The translations under genes were made by a program, and so were the position numbers. 64,000 nucleotides of DNA from Cohaesibacter sp. (GTDB taxonomy: Bacteria; Pseudomonadota; Alphaproteobacteria; Rhizobiales; Cohaesibacteraceae), in assembly GCA_025210795.1 (NCBI GenBank), contig JAOAQZ010000020.1, positions 1 to 64,000 of the forward strand. The letters run 5' to 3'. This document shows, one piece after another, positions 36,289-46,257 of the stretch (positions within the stretch are counted from its first letter, which is position 1; every line of letters begins with the position of its first letter). The notes below the pieces were generated by a model. The model had not been told where the DNA came from and searched no databases. It saw only the letters and a program-made list of their open reading frames with translations.

Positions 36289-36892
36289 ACGAGAACCCCC
36301 AAGCAGTAACTTTATAGTCTTTGAGCAATCAGGCAGAGATATTGAAGATAGGGGTGAAGTAAATGAATTGCTGGCCCCGGATTTCTCGGACCATAGGTCG
36401 ATCTGATCGGATAAAGCAAGGCCCAAGACCCTTTAGCCCTGTTAACAAAAACCGGAAAACTTCAATCATAAGGATTAGTGAGCTGAGTTTCCATTAAAGG
36501 GCCCGCTTTTCCTATCGTCTTACCAATATAAATCCTGGGCGCACTCATTTGGCTGAGGCGGCGTTTTGTAAAGCCCTGACATTTTGCTCTTTCTGGCGAG
36601 TAACCGGCCAAGGATAAAAAGGCCTTTCGTGGGAGATCGTTAGCCAAATTGTTGGAAAATTCCGGCAGCAGCCCATTTCCAGAATAATATTGACAAATGA
36701 TATAGGTATCGCCAAAACAGCACGGCTTTGTGAAATCCAGAATTGACCGAAGATATGAGAAAAATTTCAAAAAGAAATGGGAATGTGATTTCCGGCTTAG
36801 AATAATGCAGTATTCACAAATATGCCCTAAAGAACGTTTTTAAAAGCGCGTTTCAAACCAAAACTCCACCAAGCTAAGCATTGGCCCGCCAA
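36289..36892. other. Long intergenic gap in the polysaccharide region
   Basis: About 600 bp between divergent genes, A+T-rich and without a gene I can support. An open frame on the minus strand (36462-36770) has irregular composition and no ribosome-binding site or recognisable family. Promoters for both flanking genes must be here. It may be decayed coding sequence. Confidence 0.35.
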
Positions 36893-38149
36893 ATGAAGTT
36901 TATAGATAGAATGAATAACACTATGTCGCACAAATGGTTTGCTGTACTCTCGTTTGTTGCCTTGGTGTGCGGTCCGTTTGCGTCAATGTTAGGCAATGCA
37001 GGGTCGGATATTTGGTTATGTTTGATTGTGCTGGCTTTCCTTGGGAAATCTGTCTTGGACAAGGAGTGGGGCTGGGTTTATGAGCCTTGGATCATTCTAG
37101 CATTTTTGTTCTGGTTTTGGATGGTTTTTACCTCTGCAATTTCTCCTTGGCCAATGAACTCGTTTGAGCACTCAGTCCCTTGGGTTCGATTTCCTCTCTT
37201 TGCTGCTGCCTTCGCTTACTTTGTTTCAAGAAGCAAAAACCTTCATGAAGGCGTTATGTATGGATTTTTGGCCGGCGTGATCATCATGATGATTGTTCTG
37301 GTAATTGAGCGGATAAACAATCCAGACGCAGAACGATTGTTTGGAACATGGCGACAGCACCTCAAAGCGGCCTGGTTTATGGTCGGATTTGGCCTTCCGG
37401 TATCGCTGTGGGCATTGGGCCAATTACAAAAGAAGACAAGTTCGTTCAAATGGGTCTTTCCTCTGGTTGGGCTGATTGTCGCCATTACCGCCAATACAGG
37501 CGAGATCTATATGACTATCCTTCTTCTTTTCGGGATTGGATTGTTTATTGTATTTGGTGGTCTGGGGTGGAAATTGAGCGCAGGTGTTGCGGCCTTTGGT
37601 ATCGCCAGTATTGGCGTGATGTTTGCGTTTGGAAGGCAAACTCTGGAGCGCTTTCAATATGGTATTGAAAGCAGGTTGCCCTGGAAAGAAACAAGCGACT
37701 ATTATCCCGCTTGGATGGGTGGCATTGAAGCCGGCAAGCTGAATCCTGTGACCGGTATTGGGCCAAATAACTTTGAGTTTGTATGCAAGCAAGAGGGGGG
37801 CGCGGAGCTCTTACAGGTTCCGTATTGTCATGTTCATCCGCACCAGCTGTATATCCAGACTTTTGCGGAAACAGGATTGCCCGGCCTGATTTTGTTTGTG
37901 TTGGTTGTCTTTGCACTCTTTTATAAAGTGGCTCGAAAATACGATCTCAAAGGCAAACTTCTATCGCCTGGAAAAAACACCGACCGTCTGGCCCAAGTTC
38001 AATCTCTCGTCCTGTTAACGGCTGCCTTATGGCCAATTTCAACTTACTCGGAAGCGTTTGGCCAGCATAAAAACTTCTTTACCTGGCTTGCAATTGGCTG
38101 GGCACTGGGGCTCTTGCAATATAGTAAGAATTCTCGATCAAGCACTTAA
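36893..38149 (+). CDS. O-antigen ligase (WaaL/RfaL)-like polytopic membrane protein
   Basis: 418 aa from ATG 36893. Starts at 36911 or 36923 are equally possible because no strong ribosome-binding site is visible. Ten to twelve hydrophobic helices are predicted. The Wzy_C/O-antigen ligase domain in the second half includes a large periplasmic loop and the diagnostic CHVHPHQLYIQTFAETGLPG, containing the His used by WaaL-type enzymes. It would ligate undecaprenyl-linked O-polysaccharide to lipid A-core, or act as a polymerase of related fold; sequence alone does not separate WaaL from Wzy. It is convergent with the acyltransferase gene that ends at 38205. Confidence 0.88.
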   Translation: MKFIDRMNNTMSHKWFAVLSFVALVCGPFASMLGNAGSDIWLCLIVLAFLGKSVLDKEWGWVYEPWIILAFLFWFWMVFTSAISPWPMNSFEHSVPWVRFPLFAAAFAYFVSRSKNLHEGVMYGFLAGVIIMMIVLVIERINNPDAERLFGTWRQHLKAAWFMVGFGLPVSLWALGQLQKKTSSFKWVFPLVGLIVAITANTGEIYMTILLLFGIGLFIVFGGLGWKLSAGVAAFGIASIGVMFAFGRQTLERFQYGIESRLPWKETSDYYPAWMGGIEAGKLNPVTGIGPNNFEFVCKQEGGAELLQVPYCHVHPHQLYIQTFAETGLPGLILFVLVVFALFYKVARKYDLKGKLLSPGKNTDRLAQVQSLVLLTAALWPISTYSEAFGQHKNFFTWLAIGWALGLLQYSKNSRSST

Positions 38150-38204
38150 AGCAAGTCGTCTGTTTCACTCAGATAGGCTTGCGGAAGAGACTGCCTATCT
38201 TGAG

Positions 38205-38918
38205 TTAGATAAACAGTCTGGTGCTCTTGGTACTAATCTTTGTCATGCCAAGCTGAAGATAGGGCTTTGGATCAAAGACAAGATTATTGTCTCGAAGATA
38301 GCGTGATGGATTGCCGACCATCACCGCAAAATCAGGAACATCCTGCAAAACGACAGCGCCTGCGCCAATATAAGCCCCTTTGCCTATCGTAAGGCCGGGA
38401 AGAAGAGTGGCATTGGTGCCAACCGTAGCAAAGTCGCCAATAGACACATTCCCCGCAACGGCCGCCCCGCCCATAATATGAACGCCATTGCCAAGGGTGC
38501 AATCATGATCAACCACTGCATTGGTGTTTAAAATACAGTGATCGCCAAGGGATGAAAATTTGTTCAAAACAGCCCCAGCCATAATCTGGCTTCCCACACC
38601 CAGCATGGTTTGCGTTTCGACGCATGCGCGATGATGGATTATATTCAGGCTTTTCAGTCCGACTTGGTTGAAATATTGCGCGCACATATATCGCGCAAGC
38701 CCGTGCTCACCGCCAATGCCGGGGACCACATGCGAACAGTTTGGCAAAATCTCTAAAAGCGGGCCGGGTGAATTGATAAAGGGAACGTCAGTATCAAAAT
38801 CCAAATGATCGAGATTTGGATCATAAATTGCTGCAATAGACCCAAGATTATGCTCGCGGATAAGCTCCACCATAATCTTGGCTTTGAATTTGCCGCCAAA
38901 GATTAGAATTTGATGCAT
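38205..38918 (-). CDS. NeuD/PglD-type sugar O/N-acyltransferase
   Basis: 237 aa. The N-terminal domain resembles a Rossmann-like sugar-nucleotide-binding fold (QILIFGGKFKAKIMVELI), with GlyGlyLys where PglD proteins usually have GlyAlaGlyGly-His. The C-terminal left-handed beta-helix of hexapeptide repeats has the catalytic His in NAVVDHDCTLGNGVHI, and a GKGAYIGAGAVVLQDVPD end. Members acylate amino-sugar nucleotides or sialic acid precursors. It follows a GT2 gene by 23 bp on the same strand, so the two probably work on the same glycan. Confidence 0.9.
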   Translation of the reverse strand: MHQILIFGGKFKAKIMVELIREHNLGSIAAIYDPNLDHLDFDTDVPFINSPGPLLEILPNCSHVVPGIGGEHGLARYMCAQYFNQVGLKSLNIIHHRACVETQTMLGVGSQIMAGAVLNKFSSLGDHCILNTNAVVDHDCTLGNGVHIMGGAAVAGNVSIGDFATVGTNATLLPGLTIGKGAYIGAGAVVLQDVPDFAVMVGNPSRYLRDNNLVFDPKPYLQLGMTKISTKSTRLFI

Positions 38919-38941
38919 GGCTTTGCCTATTGCTTTATGCT

Positions 38942-39823
38942 CTAGCGCCCCAGCCCAAGCATGCGTTTGAGTTTCAGGCGCGCAATTCTGGGACGAGAGG
39001 CTTTTAGCTTCTCCTTGGCATATCGGTTCCGTTCACTCAAAAGACGCTTTTCAATTTTGCGATCAAAACGCCGCAGACGGATCTCTTTGTCATAAGAGGC
39101 ATAAAAGACGGGAAGCAGCGTCTCCAGCCGCTCGATGCGCTGAGAAAGAGTAATCTCGCCTCTAAGATTGTTACCCTTAGGGGGAGAATAAGTGCGCTGA
39201 ATAAACTCCGCCTCATTATCTCCGACCACTGCATCATCCAAAATGGGGGAAAGAATGGTCAGATGATCTCCGGCAAAGGCGTAAGGATAGTCTGTCCAGA
39301 TCCGATCACAGATTTCTTTGGCATATTGGGTCCGCCAAACGCCATAAAACCAGCTGACATGATAATTATAAAACCGGGTGAGGAGGCGCTCTAGGAGGTC
39401 ATTTGATTGATCCGGGCTATAGTTCGCCCAAGGCATCTCATCTTCAGGCCCGTGGATAGTTTTCACTCTCGGCACGGCCAGATGGGCATTGGGGTTTTCG
39501 TCCAGCTTGGCGATGAGAACCTCGAGAAATCTGTCATTGGTATAATCGTCATCCGCCCGCCATAAATAATATTCGGTCTCACACTGATCCAGTAAGAACT
39601 TAAAATTGGCAAGTGGTCCGATATTCTCATCCTGACGGATATATTGAATGCGGCTATCGCGGGCAGCAAAATCTTGGCAAATCTCAGAAGTGCGATCGTC
39701 AGAGGCATTGTCGGAAATGGTAACCTGAATATCCTGATAAGTCTGCGCCAATACAGATGTAAGGCATTCCTCAAGCATCGTTTCGCCATTATAGACTGGT
39801 ATTCCGACTGTCACCCGTGCCAT
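38942..39823 (-). CDS. Glycosyltransferase family 2 protein
   Basis: 293 aa from ATG 39823 (an in-frame TTG lies five codons upstream). GT-A fold: VTVGIPVYNGETMLEECLTS, nucleotide-binding TISDNASDD, and the metal site WRADDDY. The C-terminal quarter is basic and possibly membrane-associated. Donor and acceptor are unknown. First gene of a two-gene minus-strand unit with the PglD-like acyltransferase; diverges from the acyltransferase-3 gene 46 bp away. Confidence 0.92.
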   Translation of the reverse strand: MARVTVGIPVYNGETMLEECLTSVLAQTYQDIQVTISDNASDDRTSEICQDFAARDSRIQYIRQDENIGPLANFKFLLDQCETEYYLWRADDDYTNDRFLEVLIAKLDENPNAHLAVPRVKTIHGPEDEMPWANYSPDQSNDLLERLLTRFYNYHVSWFYGVWRTQYAKEICDRIWTDYPYAFAGDHLTILSPILDDAVVGDNEAEFIQRTYSPPKGNNLRGEITLSQRIERLETLLPVFYASYDKEIRLRRFDRKIEKRLLSERNRYAKEKLKASRPRIARLKLKRMLGLGR

Positions 39824-39869
39824 ATTACGCCCATTCAATCTGGTAAAATCTTAATGCTGGCTGATCCTA

Positions 39870-41009
39870 ATGCCCTCTAAATCCAATAGCAACATATGGG
39901 TTCCAAGCAACAACAACTTCGATGTTATCCGCCTCATCCTGGCTTCATTGGTGATCGTCAGCCACTCTTACCCATTGTTTTTGGGCTATGCGGATCCTTG
40001 GCAAACTTACGGCACGCATCATAATATTGGTCAGCTCTGCGTTATGGCCTTTTTTGTGGTGTCTGGCATTTTGGTGACCCGCTCTGCAACACGATCACGC
40101 AGCTTGCTGTCTTATGCTATCTCGCGGGCTTATCGCCTTCTGCCCGGAGCCTTTATCTGCGCTGTCTGGATGGTATTTTTTCTGGGCATCGCTTTCACGA
40201 CACTTTCTCTTGGTGACTATCTGTCCGAAGGCAGGGTCTGGTCGTTTCTGGTGCGCAATACGCTCTTGTTTGCGGTTCAATATGATCTTCCAGGGGTCTT
40301 TAAGGACAATATCTATCCAAGCGCCGTCAATGGTTCCCTATGGTCACTAAAAATCGAGATCAAGATGTATATTATCTTTGGTCTCATTGTGTTTCTCCTG
40401 CGCTTGATCCCGAAATATCTCCCTTATCTAAAATATATTCTGCTGGCCTTTGCGCTCATTCTACTCATCAGACTAACTGTCCCCGATATGGTTTTTTCAT
40501 TCAAACAGGATGGGAAACATACATCTCTGTGGGCTTATGGATATTATTTTGCGGCAGGAGCCGTATTATTTGCCTGGGAAGATCACATATTCCGCAATTT
40601 GGGACTCGCTTTTGTCGCGGCATTGGCAACGGCCTTGCTGGTGAAAACTCCATATTATGATTATGCGCTCTATTTAACCTTGCCCTATCTGGTCCACTGC
40701 CTTGCCTTTTCGCAAATGGCACCCTTGCAAAAAATACGCGGCCTGCCAGATATTTCATATGGTATCTATATCTATGGCTTTCCGGTTCAGCAGACCTTGT
40801 CGTTGCTTTACGCTCAAACCCTCAGCTTTCCAGTACTGGTCAGCCTATCCCTTGTGCTGACAATCCTCTTGGCCATTTTTAGTTGGTATCTCATTGAAGC
40901 CCCGTCTCTAAAACGAAAGCGCAAAGATGAAGAATGGCTTGTGAAGCGCCTCAAGAATATGGCACAGCGATCAACAGGAACGGCCTTTTTTCAAAAGCGC
41001 ATCAAGTAG
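39870..41009 (+). CDS. Acyltransferase 3 (OafA/YrhL) family membrane protein
   Basis: 379 aa with about ten transmembrane helices. The N-terminal motif NNFDVIRLILASLVIVSHS contains the conserved Arg and His of the acyltransferase-3 family. VNGSLWSLKIEIKMYIIFG and the late DISYGIYIYGFPVQQTL are further family blocks. These proteins O-acylate (often acetylate) surface polysaccharides from the inner membrane. The C-terminus is a short basic tail, with no fused SGNH domain. Located among glycosyltransferase genes, so the substrate is probably the local polysaccharide. Confidence 0.92.
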   Translation: MPSKSNSNIWVPSNNNFDVIRLILASLVIVSHSYPLFLGYADPWQTYGTHHNIGQLCVMAFFVVSGILVTRSATRSRSLLSYAISRAYRLLPGAFICAVWMVFFLGIAFTTLSLGDYLSEGRVWSFLVRNTLLFAVQYDLPGVFKDNIYPSAVNGSLWSLKIEIKMYIIFGLIVFLLRLIPKYLPYLKYILLAFALILLIRLTVPDMVFSFKQDGKHTSLWAYGYYFAAGAVLFAWEDHIFRNLGLAFVAALATALLVKTPYYDYALYLTLPYLVHCLAFSQMAPLQKIRGLPDISYGIYIYGFPVQQTLSLLYAQTLSFPVLVSLSLVLTILLAIFSWYLIEAPSLKRKRKDEEWLVKRLKNMAQRSTGTAFFQKRIK

Positions 41010-41203
41010 TGGCAAAAAGGTCAAATACCTGATCTAACCTTGGCCATTTCTCCTTTTGCTTTCAAAAGAAGATTGCTATCTGCCACAGAGCGCGATAGTC
41101 AGATGCCATAAAAGATGGGGCGGTGTCTTTAACTGCACAGAACCACGCTTTTTTGCAGTTTGTTCAATCTGGTTGCAGTCCGGAAGGTGAAAAAAGGGTC
41201 ACA

Positions 41204-42340
41204 ATGATTTCGCAGACTATGTCAGGCAAAACTATCCTCTTTCTTGTGACCGAAGATTGGTATTTCTGGTCTCACCGTTTGCCGGTTGCTCGCGCGGCAA
41301 GAGACGCGGGTGCAAAAGTCGTTGTGGTGTGCCGTGTCAACAAACATGCAGATCAGATCAGGGCGGAAGGATTTGAGCTTTGGGATGCTCCCATTGACCG
41401 CACCGGAATTAATCCGCTCAAAGACATCACCACATTATGGTTTCTTTGGAACACTTACCGCGCAGTCCGGCCTGATTTGATACATCATGTGGCGACCAAG
41501 CCGGTTTTGTATGGGTCTTTGATTGCATGGCTCACCGGTGTTCCTGCTATTCTCAATGCAATGGCAGGTTTGGGCTATCTCTTCATATCGCAAGGAATGA
41601 AAGCCCGCCTGCTCAGAGGGATTTTTCAAAAACTGCTGGTCACTTTATGCAACAGGAAGAACACAGCTCTGGTCGTGCAAAATCGCGATGATCAGCAGAC
41701 CTTTCTCTCCCAAGGCGTAAGAGCAGAGCAAATCGTCGTGATCCGTGGCTCTGGCGTTGATCTGGATAGATATCATGCGACTGACGAGCCCGATGGAACA
41801 CCTGTTGCTTTATGTGTCTCTCGCATGTTGTGGGATAAAGGGATTGGCGAACTTGTAGAAGCTGCCCGACGTCTAAAAGAGAAAAATGTTCCCATCAAAG
41901 TGCGTCTGGTCGGCGGCACAGACATAAATCCCTCCTCAATCCCTCAAGAACAGCTTGATCTTTGGCATGAAGAGGGCGTGATTGATTTTGCAGGGCATTC
42001 CAATGATGTAGTTGGCGAATATGCCCGCGCTCATATTGCCGTTCTTCCCTCTTATCGCGAAGGTTTGCCCAAATCCTTGCTGGAGGCCGCCTCTTGTAAG
42101 CGCCCGATTGTTTCCACCGATGTTCCCGGTTGCCGCGAGATCTGTGTGGATGGGGAGAGCGGGATTCTTGTGCCGGTAAAAACCTCACGCGAGTTGGCTG
42201 ATGCTCTGGAAACCCTCGCTCTTGATAAAGACTTGCGCGTGAAAATGGGGGCAAAAGCCCGCCAGCTTGCCGAAGATGAATTTGCAACCCCTCACATCGT
42301 CCGGCAAACAACCCAGGTCTATTCAGACTTGCTGAAATAG
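41204..42340 (+). CDS. Glycosyltransferase family 4 protein
   Basis: 378 aa from ATG 41204; an in-frame ATG at 41123 would add 27 residues not typical of the family. GT-B fold, similar to PglA/TuaC-like and capsular GT4 enzymes: LFLVTEDWYFWSHRLPVARA, then IHHVATKPVLYGSLIAWLTG, NAMAGLGYLF, the donor-site region CVSRMLWDKGIGELVEAARR and the EX7E motif in PSYREGLPKSLLEAAS. It likely adds the first or second sugar to a lipid-linked repeat unit. Plus strand, convergent with the operon ending at 42411. Confidence 0.93.
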   Translation: MISQTMSGKTILFLVTEDWYFWSHRLPVARAARDAGAKVVVVCRVNKHADQIRAEGFELWDAPIDRTGINPLKDITTLWFLWNTYRAVRPDLIHHVATKPVLYGSLIAWLTGVPAILNAMAGLGYLFISQGMKARLLRGIFQKLLVTLCNRKNTALVVQNRDDQQTFLSQGVRAEQIVVIRGSGVDLDRYHATDEPDGTPVALCVSRMLWDKGIGELVEAARRLKEKNVPIKVRLVGGTDINPSSIPQEQLDLWHEEGVIDFAGHSNDVVGEYARAHIAVLPSYREGLPKSLLEAASCKRPIVSTDVPGCREICVDGESGILVPVKTSRELADALETLALDKDLRVKMGAKARQLAEDEFATPHIVRQTTQVYSDLLK

Positions 42341-42410
42341 CCAAAGGGCGAAGCTGGAACTTGAGCCCTGCCAGTTGCCAAAGGCGGATCAGCAGAACGG
42401 TTTTATTCCA

Positions 42411-43058
42411 TCATGCTGATGCCATAATATGGCACTCAAGAGTCCCCTGGTGGTTTTTAAGAAGAAATTCTAGAGGAAGATCCTGTGTGCTCGACCCTTT
42501 TGCGTGCTTGTAAACGGTGTGCTTCTCGGGGCCATTGACAAGCAATATGATCTTTTCAGATGCAAGAATGGATGACATGGAAAGGCTCACACGTTCATAA
42601 GGCCTGAAGGGCGCCTTCGTGTGAATGACACTCTCCCCTTGAGCCTCCCAGCGCCCTTTGGGGAAAAGGGAGGCAATATGGGCATCCGCTCCCATGCCCA
42701 AAACACATAGGGTTGGAGGGAGATCAGGGAGCATAATGCTGTTCGTTTCATGATCCCATAAGGGCGTGATCTGACAGGATGCGCCGGATTGTTCAAACAG
42801 GCGCTTTACCTGGCCTGCATTGCTCTGCTCATCATTTAACGGAACACAGCGCTCATCTCCCACAGAAATTTGCACCCGATCCCATGCAAGATCGGATTTT
42901 GCCAATTCCTTGATAAGCAAATGCGGGCTACTCCCGCCCGGCAAAAGAAGCGAGGCAGGTTTCTGGTCAAGAGCAGCCTTTAGAGCCTTCGTAATCGCAA
43001 GGCTGAGGGCCTGGGCTTGGGCTTGCAGACTATCGTAAAAATATTCTTTTTGAGGCAT
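42411..43058 (-). CDS. pgl: 6-phosphogluconolactonase (Pgl/DevB) family protein
   Basis: 215 aa, slightly short for the family (usually about 230). Conserved blocks are ASLLLPGGSSPHLLIKELAK, the active-site ISVGDERCVPLNDEQSN and LGMGADAHIASLFPKG. It should hydrolyse 6-phosphogluconolactone in the pentose phosphate or Entner-Doudoroff pathway. Its place is odd: it is the last gene of a polysaccharide operon (6 bp after the HAD gene), not beside zwf/edd. It could be a housekeeping gene captured in the operon, or a paralogue acting on another sugar phosphate. Confidence 0.88.
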   Translation of the reverse strand: MPQKEYFYDSLQAQAQALSLAITKALKAALDQKPASLLLPGGSSPHLLIKELAKSDLAWDRVQISVGDERCVPLNDEQSNAGQVKRLFEQSGASCQITPLWDHETNSIMLPDLPPTLCVLGMGADAHIASLFPKGRWEAQGESVIHTKAPFRPYERVSLSMSSILASEKIILLVNGPEKHTVYKHAKGSSTQDLPLEFLLKNHQGTLECHIMASA

Positions 43059-43064
43059 CTGGTA

Positions 43065-43721
43065 TTAGCGTCCCAGCAATGAGGATAGTACTTGCAGATC
43101 ATCAATGATCTCGGTGTCGCCGGGAAATGGAAGCTCCTTTCCCTGAATGCGGCGTCCTAAAAACTGCGTGCCATTGATCTGGGCTGCATCAAAATCGGTA
43201 ATGGCGTCACCGATCATCAAGACCCGCTCAGCCGAATAGCCATTATCCTCGATGATCATTTTCAGATTGGCCGATTTTTTCTTGGGCGTCCCAAAAATGC
43301 CCTCAAAATAATGAGACATCATGCGGCGATCAGTAATTCTTCTCAGCTCGTCCTCAGGGGTGGCAGAGGCAATGTAACAGGGAATAGTCTTACTGTGTGT
43401 TTCCAGAAAGTCTTTTGCACCCTTGACCCAATCAGATTCGATCACGCGCTGTTCCACAATTTGCGAAAAGCGTTCGGCGCGGCTCTGGACACTTTCTTCC
43501 GTCGGAGTGCGGCCACATAACGTCTGCTCATAATATCGTATTTTGTCATAACGAGAGACGCCGCCATTGGCTTCATGAAAGGCCAGAACCTTGTCCTGAA
43601 TATCCTTCCCGGCATCTTCATATAATTCGTAGAAAGCCTGCCCTTTTACATCCACCGACTCGGCCAGAACACCATCAAAATCAAATATAATGGCATCAAT
43701 ATCCAACTTTGCATTGTCCAT
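43065..43721 (-). CDS. HAD-superfamily sugar-phosphatase-like hydrolase
   Basis: 218 aa, HAD subfamily IA. Motif I is IIFDFDGVLAESVD with Asp14 and Asp16, motif II IASATPEDELRR, motif III Lys in TPKKKSANL and motif IV MIGDAITDFDAA. The helical cap (about 20-90) suggests a small phosphorylated substrate such as a sugar phosphate. It lies 2 bp after the flippase gene and 6 bp before pgl, so it is part of the minus-strand polysaccharide operon, probably in precursor synthesis. The exact substrate is unknown. Confidence 0.9.
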   Translation of the reverse strand: MDNAKLDIDAIIFDFDGVLAESVDVKGQAFYELYEDAGKDIQDKVLAFHEANGGVSRYDKIRYYEQTLCGRTPTEESVQSRAERFSQIVEQRVIESDWVKGAKDFLETHSKTIPCYIASATPEDELRRITDRRMMSHYFEGIFGTPKKKSANLKMIIEDNGYSAERVLMIGDAITDFDAAQINGTQFLGRRIQGKELPFPGDTEIIDDLQVLSSLLGR

Positions 43722-43723
43722 AT

Positions 43724-45433
43724 CTATTGGCTTTCCATTGGTTTAATTGTCTTGTTGCCCACGATATACACTTCATCGGCATAATCTTGAACGATCTTGT
43801 TATGAGAAATGAAGATAACCGTCACGTCCTTGGCCAGATTTTTCAGGGTTTCAAGAAGTCGCTTCTCAGTATCGGTATCCAAAGCACTTGTTGCTTCATC
43901 AAGCAACAAAAGCTTGGGTTGATGGATCATGGCGCGGGCAATAGCAATACGCTGGCGCTGCCCACCAGACAATTTTCGCCCGCCTTCACCTGCAGCTGAA
44001 TCCAGACCATCTGGCAGACTTTCAACAAACTCTCTGGCACCAGCGGCCTCAAGCGCCAGCCACACATCATCCTCGCTATATTCATCGCGCCCCATGAGGA
44101 TGTTTTCGCGAATTGAATCATTGAAGAGGAACACCTCCTGAGGAACAAACCCGATAGATCGTCGCCACTTTGTAAGGTTAATGTTTTCCAGAGTGTCACC
44201 CTCAATTAAGAGTTGCCCAACTTTGGGGCCATGAAAACCCGATAACATGTCCAGAATTGTCGTTTTGCCAGAGCCGGATGGGCCGATGAGTGCTGTCAGT
44301 TGGCGAGGTTTGATATCAAGATTGACATCTTGCAAAATCAAAGCCTCATCATAGGCAAAATCAATATCTTCAAAGCGAATGGAATTGATGGCTGGGGGGA
44401 CATCTTTTGTACCGCTCCATTCTTCCTTGGCTTGTTCTGTCTTATCAATCGTATCCATAAGCGACCACAAAGCGGCCTCTTGTGTCATCAATCGTTGAAA
44501 CTCGCTTTGGGCGATATTCATACTGCTGAGCAAACGAATAAAAATAACGGCCAAAACCGCCAATTCACTGCTTGAAAGGCCTCCATAAGTGACCGCTCCA
44601 TACATGCCTAAAATCGCGGTTAGAACCATCAATGGTTCATGAAATACGCGCATAGATTGGCTGGCAATCAATTGATCAGCCTGAGCCTTTTCCAAGCCTT
44701 GGGAATGTCTGGTCAACAAATTCATAAATTTGCCTTCCAGAGCCATCGCGCGAAGGGGCTTTATGCCCTGAAGCATTTCAGCAAGATGGGTCAGAATTTT
44801 TTTAGACAGATCAATTTGCTTAAGCCCTGCACTTCGGGCAACCCGCACCAAGGTCCATAAAGCAGCTGCTAACAGCAAACCAACCGTAATAGCTGCCAAA
44901 AACATTTTCCATGACAAGAGCAAAGCACCGATCGCATAGACCAGAAATTGTACCATTGCGGAGATGACGCGAGCCATGGACATGAAAGCCATGGAGGAGT
45001 TGAAAGTCTCCATGACAATGGCATTCAGGCTCACCCCCAAGGTGTGATTGACAAAGAAGTTCCAGCGGGCATTTAACAAGGCCTCCAGCAAGCGGCGACG
45101 CAGGCGTGCCGATATATGGGCAACAGTTTTGCCAACCTTGCGAAGGCCCAGCCAGAGAACAAGAGCCTTCAGCCCCATAACCACAATAATGAACAAACTT
45201 ACATTAAGAAGGGTGAGCTCAATACCAAATTGGACCAAAATATCGCGAAAAGCGCCATCAGGGATGTGATCCATGCTGGCAGAGCCATCCAGCACCAGCT
45301 GAAAAAATGGCAGGAATGCCGCCATTCCAAAGGCTTCGAATATTCCTGCAATCACCACAAGGGAAATGGCAATCAGGGTTTCTTTTTTGTAATTGCTGAA
45401 AAAGAAACCAAAAATCTTTGCAAAATCTTTCAT
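43724..45433 (-). CDS. ABC transporter, MsbA/PglK-like lipid-linked glycan flippase
   Basis: 569 aa half-transporter. Six transmembrane helices (residues about 15-310) precede an intact nucleotide-binding domain: Walker A GPSGSGKTTI (about residue 382), Q-loop GFVPQEVFLF, signature LSGGQRQRIAIARA, Walker B LLLDEATSALD and H-loop FISHN. This contrasts with the eroded motifs of the secretion ABC proteins near the left edge. Context between glycosyltransferase and phosphatase genes fits a flippase for undecaprenyl-linked oligosaccharide like PglK, or a lipid exporter like MsbA. Its start overlaps the end of the GT2 gene by 4 bp. Confidence 0.92.
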   Translation of the reverse strand: MKDFAKIFGFFFSNYKKETLIAISLVVIAGIFEAFGMAAFLPFFQLVLDGSASMDHIPDGAFRDILVQFGIELTLLNVSLFIIVVMGLKALVLWLGLRKVGKTVAHISARLRRRLLEALLNARWNFFVNHTLGVSLNAIVMETFNSSMAFMSMARVISAMVQFLVYAIGALLLSWKMFLAAITVGLLLAAALWTLVRVARSAGLKQIDLSKKILTHLAEMLQGIKPLRAMALEGKFMNLLTRHSQGLEKAQADQLIASQSMRVFHEPLMVLTAILGMYGAVTYGGLSSSELAVLAVIFIRLLSSMNIAQSEFQRLMTQEAALWSLMDTIDKTEQAKEEWSGTKDVPPAINSIRFEDIDFAYDEALILQDVNLDIKPRQLTALIGPSGSGKTTILDMLSGFHGPKVGQLLIEGDTLENINLTKWRRSIGFVPQEVFLFNDSIRENILMGRDEYSEDDVWLALEAAGAREFVESLPDGLDSAAGEGGRKLSGGQRQRIAIARAMIHQPKLLLLDEATSALDTDTEKRLLETLKNLAKDVTVIFISHNKIVQDYADEVYIVGNKTIKPMESQ

Positions 45434-46257
45434 GAGGAACGTATCTGCTTTATGGCGCTTACCAACTTGTAAGGGAGCATTGTGATCAAAAGTATGCGCA
45501 CCCCATAGAAAACAGCCTTTAGGCGCATAAACAAGCCATCATTGTGCCGCCATCGGGCCCGGGTGGCATCATAAAACTGGCGCCAGCGCCTTTTGCTGCT
45601 GATCGAACTGCCAATAATTCTTCTTTGCAAAATAGGCTCTGAGAGCATCGTAATACGCCCCGCTTTTGCAAATCGCATCCAGAACTCAAAGTCCTGTGAT
45701 GTTTTAAAACTTTCATCATATCGACCAAGGTCGCGACAAAGCTGCGAGCGCATCATAATTGTACTATGGGCAAAGGCGGTTTTGAAGAATGGGATGGTTT
45801 TTAACTCTTCATCACTTGAATATCCCCATTGCCCTGTCAGACCGTCTTCATACAGATCATCACAATTTCCGCCAATAAGACCGACGTCAGGCTCTTGAGC
45901 CATCACCGCAATTTGTTTCTCAAATCGCTCGGGATAAGAGATGTCATCGCTATCCTGTCGGGCGATATAATCACCACGAGCAAGCTCTATACCTCTATTG
46001 AGGGCAATCGTCAGGCCTGTATTGGCTTGATGAACCAGCCGTATGCGATCATCACGCGCCGCATAGTCCTCTAGAATTTTGGCAGACCCGTCTTTGGATC
46101 CATCATTGATGATGATGAACTCAAAATCGCGAAAAGTCTGGTTCAGGATACTGTCCATACTGCGGTGCAAATCATCTTGCGCATCATAGACAGACATCAG
46201 GACGGAAATTTTCGGCGCTACATCAGACACGCTGATTTTATCCTTTTTTGCGAGCAA
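45430..46257 (-). CDS. Glycosyltransferase family 2 protein
   Basis: 275 aa. GT-A fold with KISVLMSVYDAQDDLHRSMD, FIIINDGSKDGSAKIL and the metal-binding DYIARQDSDDISYPERFEKQ. The pattern is close to WaaE/KdtX and capsule GT2 enzymes. A hydrophobic stretch near the C-terminus may associate with the membrane. It overlaps the methyltransferase gene by 20 bp upstream and the ABC gene by 4 bp downstream, so the four genes are translationally linked. Sugar specificity unknown. Confidence 0.93.
   Translation of the reverse strand: MLAKKDKISVSDVAPKISVLMSVYDAQDDLHRSMDSILNQTFRDFEFIIINDGSKDGSAKILEDYAARDDRIRLVHQANTGLTIALNRGIELARGDYIARQDSDDISYPERFEKQIAVMAQEPDVGLIGGNCDDLYEDGLTGQWGYSSDEELKTIPFFKTAFAHSTIMMRSQLCRDLGRYDESFKTSQDFEFWMRFAKAGRITMLSEPILQRRIIGSSISSKRRWRQFYDATRARWRHNDGLFMRLKAVFYGVRILLITMLPYKLVSAIKQIRSS

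Noticed and set aside
36462..36770. 102-codon minus-strand frame in the polysaccharide gap
   Set aside because: No ribosome-binding site, irregular composition and no recognisable family; possibly decayed sequence but not supportable as a gene.
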